Source: Fremontodendron californicum (Eukaryota; Streptophyta; Magnoliopsida; Malvales; Malvaceae). From it: a stretch of DNA of 64,000 bases. A program made the translations under genes and the position numbers. The stretch covers positions 25,771,010 through 25,835,009 of the forward strand of contig JAULJL010000002.1 of assembly GCA_030761205.1 (NCBI GenBank), in the 5' to 3' direction. Below, one piece after another: positions 59,561-64,000 of this stretch; position 1 is the first letter of the stretch, and each line of letters opens with the position of its first letter. The notes under the pieces are model-generated. The model saw only the letters and a program-made list of their open reading frames with translations, was not told the DNA's origin and did no database searches.

Positions 59561-60358
59561 CAAAAAATATAGCTAAATAGTGAAAATTCTGCTATAAAGA
59601 AAGCAAAAAAAAAAGAAAGAAAAGCCAAAATGTGCCTGTAATTGAATTGCTTGATTTATGTGTAAGTGTAGCTGAATCCGACTGAACTATTGAGCATTGA
59701 TTGCAAATATGCGTATCTTTACAGCAAAGGCCCAATTTGTATTGCTTCCCTTAAATAACTTCTAAATCAGAAGTCATACTTTTTTTTCCATGTTTAGAGT
59801 AAAAACAAAATGGATACCAGAATAGCTGCTGCCATTGAGATGAGGAAATAGTTTTTAAACATTCTAAATGGCCAACAGGCAAGTAACTTCCTCTAAAGAA
59901 TCATAAATAACAGCTACAAGCTACACTAGCAGGGTCACCACATAAAGTTAATTAAAGAGCCAATAATACAAGAGCTCTAGCAAGTTACCACATCTTTTAT
60001 GGCCTATGAAAACAAATTAAGAGAATCTCCAAAGGGAAGTTGTGGACATAAGCAAAAGAAAACAAGCACCTGTTAAAAGGAAAAGTTAAAATATAGACAA
60101 AAGGCTTACTTTCACATGGGATGGGGATTGGGGTGGGCATGTGATGTGATGTGAATGTACACTTACATATCTGTCTACCATGTGGATTAATCTCTATATT
60201 TATCTGGCTCCAGTTCAGCCAAAGCAACCACCAATTTTAAATTTTTTTCCCGTCTTCTCGAAATTACAAGTTTAAATGTTTTTTCTAAGTTATATAAGGA
60301 ATTTACAGTAGTAAAAAACAGCTAATTTTCTTTTTCAATTTTCTTACATAATACTAAC
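59561..60358. other. Non-coding interval
   Basis: No gene or recognisable transposon domain was seen. On the minus strand it lies downstream of the epoxide hydrolase exon and upstream of the Ulp1-like gene. Confidence 0.5.
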
Positions 60359-60772
60359 TTTGCTTGTGATGTTTTTTTTTTTGGGTTGCTAAATCAAGAT
60401 ATTTTATTAGAAATATTATAAATCCAATAATGAAATACACGCATACAGAGCAACCCAAACAACCATCAAAACTCAAAAATCACCTCACCCCACCAAAAGA
60501 ACAAGCAGAAGAAGAAACCATAACTAAATCAACATAAGCAGGCACCTAACAGTTAACTCCCTTTTTAGCTTGAACATCAGTCTTGGAATTTGCATCACGG
60601 AGGCCATTAACCAAATTCAGCTCACTAGCTTCAATCATCCGAGAATCAATATGATTAAAAATATCCCATAATCCCCGAGACCGAGTCTCCACATTTTTGC
60701 ATCAGTTGACAGTCGAATCTAGTAATCAAAAACCAGTCTGCCCTACACCTCTTTTTTTTTTTTTGCTCGTGA
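60359..60772 (-). mobile_element. 5'-truncated L1 LINE 3' end with target duplication
   Basis: On the minus strand the 60372-60751 segment ends TCTAATAAAATATCTTGATT, TAGCAACCC and an A-run (T-run 60372-60382 on plus), the usual 3' end of plant L1 elements. The upstream part has a short frame, GLWDIFNHIDSRMIEASELN, then a stop, which looks like the C-terminus of ORF2. Flanking direct repeats TTTGCTTGTGA (60359-60369) and TTTGCTCGTGA (60762-60772) agree at 10 of 11 bases. A second T-run (60752-60764) sits at the 5' side of the insertion. Confidence 0.7.
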
Positions 60773-60906
60773 ATAATTGAATGCTGGTATTATGATAAAA
60801 GATAGTTAAAGCTCAAAGAAAGCTAGGAAGGTGCATTGCAACGTCTTAAACACCTTATTTTAGAGTTAGAACTTCAAAGGAAGTAGCATACCAAAGGAGA
60901 CAAGAA

Positions 60907-61113
60907 TCATAATTTCTTAATGAAGTCATAAATATGCATGTTAATCTCCTCTGGTTTTTCTTGGTTGAGAAAGTGGGCTACTCTTTCCATGACAACTACT
61001 TCATGCAAGAAAGGCACATCTTTCTTGAATCCACCATTGTGTATATATTCCTTAGCACCAGGGATGTTATAGGTAATGTCCAGGTCACCGACAATGAATT
61101 TAACTGGTACAAT
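60907..61113 (-). pseudogene. Epoxide hydrolase (plant soluble EH, alpha/beta-hydrolase) terminal exon
   Basis: Read downward, the product is FIVGDLDITYNIPGAKEYIH, then NGGFKKDVPFLHEVVVMERV, then AHFLNQEKPEEINMHIYDFI and KKL with a TGA stop at 60907-60909. This is the C-terminus of plant soluble epoxide hydrolases, which open fatty-acid epoxides to diols in the cytosol. The acid Asp of the catalytic triad (in GDLD) and the His (in VAHFLNQE) are both kept. The nucleophile Asp exon and the rest of the gene are not found within ~2.9 kb upstream on this strand. Just before FIVGDLD there is an 18-bp in-frame tandem duplication (KFIVPV repeated, 61096-61131). It could be the last exon of a gene whose other exons lie outside the window or, more likely, an isolated fragment. 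Confidence 0.8.
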
Positions 61114-61131
61114 GAATTTAACTACTGCCCT

Positions 61132-62628
61132 ACCCTACTTTGCCTAGAGCCGATGCATTAATATAAAATTTATAGAAACCATATTTAGGAGGAGGCCAAC
61201 CTGGATCCACTCTACTCTTATTTGAATACAAGACAAGACACACTAAGCTTTATTACACAGACCAAAAAAAGAAATCATCTTTTCCTACAGAGAAAAAACA
61301 CATCTTAAGCTTTAGCATAACAGATCAGAATTCCATAATGACCATGGTCCCACTTCCAAAATCTTAATCCCCTCCAAATAAAACCAAAAATCAACCACAT
61401 CAATAACACCAAACCGTAAGAAGCGAACTCAACTGTGCTCATTGAGTTACCAAAAATACCAGGACTCGACCCAATATACACCACCTAATCCTTAAGGGCA
61501 ATGAAAACCTTCTACACACAACTCCGGTACAAATTACTAAACCAACAAAAATAGACGAGATGACCATGAAAGTACCCATGTCCCAAGTTCCACAAACATT
61601 CTGGCCAAAATTTCTTACACAATAGATCTGATAATTTTCTTACACAATGATCTTCAAATTAATTCTCTAAAAATAGAGTTAAAATTATCACATTAATATA
61701 AACTTTAATTTCTTTTTAGGGGAGAGGTTGAAGAAGAAAGAGAAAATAATTAAAGGACATTGTAAATTGTTAATAGTTCAAAATCCACCTCTAAGCCTTC
61801 TAGCAATGATTTTTGATAGAATAAAAAACAAACAAAAAGATAAATAATAGTTCCCTAACCTTGGTGTCTTCAAAGCTTCAGGAGCACCGAGAAGAGACGA
61901 CAAAATGAAGAAGAAGAGGGGCGACGAAATGAAAAAGCAATATGAAAAAGAAGAGGGGCAATGACAGAATAAAGATGCAAAATGAAATGAAGAAGAAAAA
62001 TGAAGCAGAAGAGAATAGAAGAACAAATTCAATTTGTGATAAAATTTTAGGGTTTCAGGGAAGGAATATGAGTTTTTAATGAGGGGTAATTAAGTCTTTA
62101 CCATCTCATTTTTACAAATTTTAAATTTCTTCATTTCCTTTTTATAAATAATTGTAACATATGAGACTATTTATGAATAATTCTTCTTTTTATGGGTGTT
62201 TTTCAAATTAACCCTTTTTTTTATTTTAAAGTTTATTTTATTTTATTTTTTTATCATCTAAATTTAGTCAATTATGAAAATAGTCCTCAAAATTTGTCCA
62301 AACATTTTTTAGTAAAGTCTCATCATTATTTTTTACTTGGAATAATTTAGAAAAATTGTCACTTACAATTTTTTTTTTAATTTTCTATTTTAAAGGATTT
62401 TTTAAATAATTATTCTTTCCTATTTCTTCAAACAAATAAATTTTTTATCATTCTAATTTTTTTTGTAATTGCCCTTTTTTTTAAGAAGAGAATAAACGTA
62501 ATTCACGCATGAAATTAAAATTTAAAGAGATAAAAAATGAGCTAAAACAAACTTCAATAGTTATTGTGCTTGACCCTCTTTTTCCCTTCATCTTTTCCTC
62601 TCCTTAGCCGAACCCCTCCCCTATATTC
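61132..62628. other. Non-coding AT-rich interval
   Basis: No gene was recognised. A purine-rich stretch with GAAGAAGAGGGGCGACGAAAT (61910-61930) and its relatives around 61880-62030 gives a long low-complexity open frame on the minus strand that I do not accept as coding. 62050-62560 is T/A-rich with no features. Confidence 0.5.
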
Positions 62629-62831
62629 TCTTTCACTTCTGCTTATTGGCCAAGTTGGGTCGACATTATTGCCTCTTGGGCTTGCCGAGGGCAACCCCTT
62701 CTCATATACTTTCCTATTTCTTTGTCTTTGTCTTTGTCTTCCTCTTTTCTTTTTTCTTCTTTCTTTTTGTTCGAATCCATCTCTCTTCTATTCGTTCTCT
62801 CTTTCGATCGAGCAATACGCCGCCAGTAGCT
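62629..62831 (+). repeat. Direct duplication, copy 1
   Basis: TTCACTTCTGCTTATTGGCC, then GTTGGGTCGACATTATTGCC, then GAGGGCAACCCCTTCTCATA and a long CT-rich tract ending near GAGCAATACGCCGCC. Copy 2 lies at 63188-63361. Confidence 0.8.
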
Positions 62832-63187
62832 CTAGTGATACCGGCCAAATTAAGATCAATGTTCAACTTGAAAAAAAAAACAGAGAAGAAGAGAGAAAAA
62901 AAGGGGGAAAGACTAGGTTTTGAGAAGAATTTGTTAGAGAAAATTCAAGAGAGGAAATATTGTGATTTTCATTTTGTCTTCTCCTTTTGATTTCAATAGT
63001 TTTAACATGACCATTGTGGCTGAGATCACACCAATTAATTACATAATTAAGCTAACTGAATTTTAACTAAGTTTAATAGTTAATAAAACCAAAATGGAAC
63101 AGCTATAGAGAAACCCAAAGATGGCCCGTAACTCCTGACTCATTGGCCCATAACTCAACTAGCCCATAACTCTTGACCTATATTATC
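62832..63187. other. Interval between duplicated segments
   Basis: No gene was seen. Near the end, GCCCATAACTC- or GCCCGTAACTC-type phrases repeat three times (63124-63172). Confidence 0.5.
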
Positions 63188-63361
63188 CTTCACCTCTACT
63201 TATCAGTCGAGTTGGTTCGGCATCGTTGCCTCTTGGGTTTGCCAAGGGCAACCCCTTCTCATATACTTTCCTATTTTTTTCCTCTTTTTTCTCGCTCGAA
63301 TCCACCTCTCTCTTCTCTTCACTCTCTCTCTTTTGATCCAACAACACGTCACCGTCAACTT
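63188..63361 (+). repeat. Direct duplication, copy 2
   Basis: Carries GTTGGTTCGGCATCGTTGCC, then AAGGGCAACCCCTTCTCATA and a shorter CT-rich tract ending ACAACACGTCACCGTC. Diverged from copy 1 (559 bp upstream) by point changes and loss of part of the CT tract. Confidence 0.8.
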
Positions 63362-63509
63362 TAGTCTAGTCAACTATCGTGGCTCTCTTTTCCTTTCCTT
63401 TCCTTTCCTCTTATTTTCCTTTTTCTTCTCTTTTTTTTTTGCCGATTATTTCTTTGCTTTTCTTTTCATGCCATTCCCCTAAAACTCCAAGCCCATTCTA
63501 CCTTACACT

Positions 63510-64000
63510 CTGTTGGTGTAAGCCCTGCAAGCCAATCTAGTTAGGCTTGTAAGACACGATTTATATATTCACGTATTGCACATTATAGTTTATTAATTAT
63601 AATTAAGGTATTTCTTTATCCATAAGTTTGGTTATAATTGTTATAAATAACTTGTGAAGATAAAGCCCATGAAACATAATTACATTGCAAAGGAATTGTA
63701 AGGAGTTACAATTATGAGGATCCTTATGCATCAATGCCATGTTTCTAAATCTGTTCCTATTCATTGTATTGTCAAGACAAGGTATTGACAATGCTCAAAG
63801 ACTGGCATATGTTAAGCCTTCATGCACTTGATGCATGCAACCGATCTCATAAGTTGAAAGTATAGAGATGCTTGGGGATAACAAATGGCTGCTTGTTAGT
63901 TGAACAAGTTCACTGAACAATACCCGCTATGAGAGTTCTATTTGGTATTTCACTCAAGTGTCTATGGAAAATACTCTCGTGTGTCAATAGTGTATGTAAT
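63510..64000 (+). mobile_element. Probable LTR start of a Copia-like element, running off the window
   Basis: TGTTGGTGTAAGCCCTGCAA has a TG start and reads like plant Ty1/copia LTR sequence. A small inverted repeat AAGCCAATCTAGTTAGGCTT follows (63529-63548). No coding sequence, primer site or second edge is in the window, so class and orientation are tentative. Confidence 0.4.

Noticed and set aside
61778..62032. Small hydrophobic minus-strand protein
   Set aside because: The frame reads Phe/Ser/Leu-rich low complexity because the plus strand is a GAAGAAG-type purine tract. No domain and no homologue recognised.
62564..62990. Two overlapping plus-strand frames across the CT-rich tract
   Set aside because: The sequence is low-complexity CT-rich followed by an A/G-rich stretch. 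The frames are not preserved in the second copy at 63188-63361.

Overview
This window is plant nuclear DNA, most likely from a eudicot; I cannot narrow the species. The evidence is AT-rich sequence, Tat/Ogre-type Ty3/gypsy gag remnants, a plant L1 LINE, a MULE transposase, a plant-type Ulp1-like transposon gene, and fragments of an EMS1-like receptor kinase and a plant soluble epoxide hydrolase. I find no intact host gene, and no rRNA, tRNA or CRISPR. Almost everything is transposon-derived or pseudogenic.

Layout. 1-2445: AT-rich dispersed repeats, with a ~138-bp tandem repeat and a possible Copia primer-site remnant at the very start. 2446-3512: a fragment of a plus-strand L1 LINE (end of ORF1, start of the ORF2 endonuclease). 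3513-50993: a 47.5-kb nest built from one minus-strand LTR-retrotransposon family. Its LTRs are ~5 kb, run TGTAGACACC...GGTTGCGACA on the minus strand, and make 5-bp target duplications. The order of insertion can be read directly. Element 2 (LTR 3513-4804 + 35557-39170; internal 39171-47870; truncated LTR 47871-50993) entered the LINE. Solo LTR B (4805-5469 + 30323-35551, TSD CATAT) entered the low-coordinate LTR of element 2. Solo LTR C (5470-7532 + 27442-30317) entered B. The complete element 1 (7533-27436, TSD CATGG) entered C.

Both full elements share one plan. In minus-strand order it is: 5' LTR, primer-binding site, ~1.6-kb leader, a gag-like ORF without capsid (gag A), a second gag with capsid (gag B), a ~2.3-kb conserved non-coding block, a tandem-repeat zone, a polypurine tract (AAAGAGGRGCAGC) and the 3' LTR. 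I recognise no protease, reverse transcriptase, RNase H or integrase. The family therefore looks non-autonomous, a Tat/Ogre derivative comparable to LARDs. Each complete LTR carries, just inside its 5' edge, an array of 4-6 W-box cores (TTGAC) spaced ~15 nt, followed by telo-box motifs. Further in are 3-4 copies of a ~158-bp repeat, many GGCCGAATGG-type motifs, a conserved hairpin and an AT-rich array with CCTAGG.

50994-59560: a degraded segment with a MULE transposase (plus strand), a ~190-bp tandem array, an intronless EMS1-like fragment with a frameshift and a nonsense codon, and a multi-exon Ulp1/C48-like pseudogene (minus strand). Together these may be the remains of one MULE that carried Ulp1 and a captured host-gene fragment. 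59561-64000: non-coding DNA, a 5'-truncated L1 3' end with a target duplication, the terminal exon of an epoxide hydrolase, a ~200-bp direct duplication, and what looks like the start of a Copia-type LTR leaving the window.

All gene calls come from translating by eye and recalling family motifs. Nothing was aligned, and percent identities were not measured.
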